DNA of 6,693 bases from SAR324 cluster bacterium (GTDB taxonomy: Bacteria > SAR324 > JACQKK01). The notes beneath the pieces were generated by a model that was given only the letters and a program-made list of their open reading frames with translations, had not been told where the DNA came from and did no database searches. Position 1 is the first letter of the stretch. Every line of letters starts with the position of its first letter. The translations under genes were made by a program, and so were the position numbers. Shown here in pieces: positions 5,603 to 6,693 of the stretch. Where the stretch lies: the NCBI GenBank assembly GCA_022572825.1, contig JACZVE010000153.1:543-7235 (forward strand), read 5' to 3'.

Positions 5603-6693
5603 ATGATCCTCAAGAAACTCGCATTGACCGGATTCAAGAGCTTCTGCGACAAGACCGAATTCGATTTCGGCGCAGGCGTTACGTGCATCGTGGGGCCAAA
5701 CGGCTGTGGGAAGAGCAACCTTGTCGACGCAGTCAAGTGGGTGCTCGGCGAACAGTCCGCCAAGTCGCTGCGCGGCAGCCTCATGCAGGACATGATCTTC
5801 AACGGCTCCGCGACCCGCCGCAGCAGCGGAATGGCCCAGGTCGATCTCATCTTCGACAACGAAGACCGCCGGCTCAAAATAGACGCAGACACCGTCACGA
5901 TTGGCCGCCGGCTCTACCGTTCAGGCGAGAGCGAGTATCTCTTGAACCTTCAGCCGTGCAAGCTCAAGGATATCCGTGAGCTGTTCCTCGATACCGGCTT
6001 GGGGATCGAATCCTATTCGGTGATCGAACAAGGCAAAGTGGACCACCTGCTGCAATCCAGTTCCACCGAACGGCGTACGATCTTCGAGGAAGCCGCCGGC
6101 ATCAGCAAGTACAAAGCTCATCGAAAAGAAACCCAGCGTAAGCTCGAGCGGACTCAACAAAACTTGCTGCGCGCCGGCGATATCACGGAAGAACTCGAGA
6201 AACGCCTGCGCAGCGTCAAGCTCCAGGCCGGCAAGGCTCGAAGATTTCAAGAATACGACCTCCGTCTGCGCGAGCTTCGCGCCGGCCATGCGCTGGCTGA
6301 GTTCCACCGCTTCGTGCAGGACCGCAACTCGATCAACGCCCAGATCGCTTCATGTTCGGACCGCACCACACAGCTCAGGGCGGAACTCGCCCGGCAGGAA
6401 GCCGAGCAGAGCGAGACCGCAGCCGCGGTATTGCGTCTCGACCAATCGATCGAAGAGCGCCATCAAGAGAGCGCCGCCCTCAAGGCCCGCATGACCGCGC
6501 TGCAGGAACGCGCCCGCCTCGCGGAACAACATCAAGCCGAGCAGCGGGAATCCGTAGAGGCACTTCGCCGGCGAACACAGCAGGAACTGTCGCGCATCGA
6601 GACCATCGAGGGCAACTTCGCCAAAGAGCAAGCCAAGATCCCCGAGATGCAGGACGAGCATGCCAAGCGCATGCAACAACTCGAAGAATTGAG
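5603..6693 (+). CDS. smc: Chromosome segregation/condensation protein SMC, 5' part only
   Basis: SMC is the coiled-coil ATPase core of bacterial condensin, which with ScpA/ScpB extrudes and organises chromosomal DNA. The visible 363 codons cover the N-terminal ATPase half and the first part of the descending coiled coil. A full SMC is about 1,150-1,200 residues. Near the start is LTGFKSF, and Walker A is GPNGCGKSN at 31-39. It is followed by VLGEQSAKSLRG, whose Arg57 corresponds to the family's conserved arginine. The Q-loop glutamine is Gln143 in VIEQGKVD, and FEEAAGISKYK precedes the heptad-rich coiled coil (from about residue 165). That coil is rich in Glu, Gln, Arg, Lys and Ala. Start 5603 has GGAGG 12 bases upstream, a slightly long spacing. 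It probably has its own promoter, separate from the FlgI-like gene. The YRSGESEYLLN and LFLDTGLG segments resemble planctomycete SMCs (recollection, not a search). Confidence 0.95.
   Translation, partial: MILKKLALTGFKSFCDKTEFDFGAGVTCIVGPNGCGKSNLVDAVKWVLGEQSAKSLRGSLMQDMIFNGSATRRSSGMAQVDLIFDNEDRRLKIDADTVTIGRRLYRSGESEYLLNLQPCKLKDIRELFLDTGLGIESYSVIEQGKVDHLLQSSSTERRTIFEEAAGISKYKAHRKETQRKLERTQQNLLRAGDITEELEKRLRSVKLQAGKARRFQEYDLRLRELRAGHALAEFHRFVQDRNSINAQIASCSDRTTQLRAELARQEAEQSETAAAVLRLDQSIEERHQESAALKARMTALQERARLAEQHQAEQRESVEALRRRTQQELSRIETIEGNFAKEQAKIPEMQDEHAKRMQQLEEL

Noticed and set aside
1..6693. CRISPR array, tRNA/rRNA genes, insertion sequences, toxin-antitoxin or defence genes
   Set aside because: I saw no spaced exact repeats, no tRNA-like cloverleaf, no transposase motifs or terminal inverted repeats, and no defence-family motifs. 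The recJ and smc genes are housekeeping forms.

Overview
The window holds four recognisable genes and one chimeric reading frame. Nothing in it looks like a mobile element, CRISPR array, RNA gene or defence system.

The left part (1 to about 4190) looks proteobacterial. A recJ exonuclease gene reads leftward off the start of the window and lacks its 3' end. A monothiol CGFS glutaredoxin gene (grxD-like) is divergent from it. A complete zinc-dependent alcohol dehydrogenase gene (376 residues) follows. Between recJ and the glutaredoxin gene, about 420 bases carry two opposed sigma70-type promoter candidates and a degenerate 13-base tandem repeat. Between the glutaredoxin and dehydrogenase genes, about 335 bases contain a run of stem-loops and no convincing gene. 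Two hairpins follow the dehydrogenase gene. After them a second, paralogous dehydrogenase gene begins.

That second dehydrogenase stops resembling its family after about 70 residues (near base 4190). It continues in the same frame as the central and C-terminal parts of a FlgI (flagellar P-ring)-like protein with a large helical insertion. The FlgI-like part lacks its own N-terminus and signal peptide. Next come a 218-base intergenic region with a promoter candidate and the 5' part of an smc gene (chromosome condensation ATPase), which runs off the right end. The FlgI-like form with its insert, and the SMC head, resemble planctomycete-type proteins as far as I can judge from memory.

The simplest reading is that two unrelated genomic pieces are joined near 4185-4195. 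This could be a metagenome assembly chimera (my preferred explanation) or, less likely, a real recombination or transfer that produced an in-frame fusion. The genes on the two sides share no obvious pathway: recJ and smc are chromosome maintenance genes, the glutaredoxin belongs to Fe-S and redox biology, and the dehydrogenases oxidise alcohols or reduce aldehydes. I found no convincing new biological system. The junction is the main thing to check.
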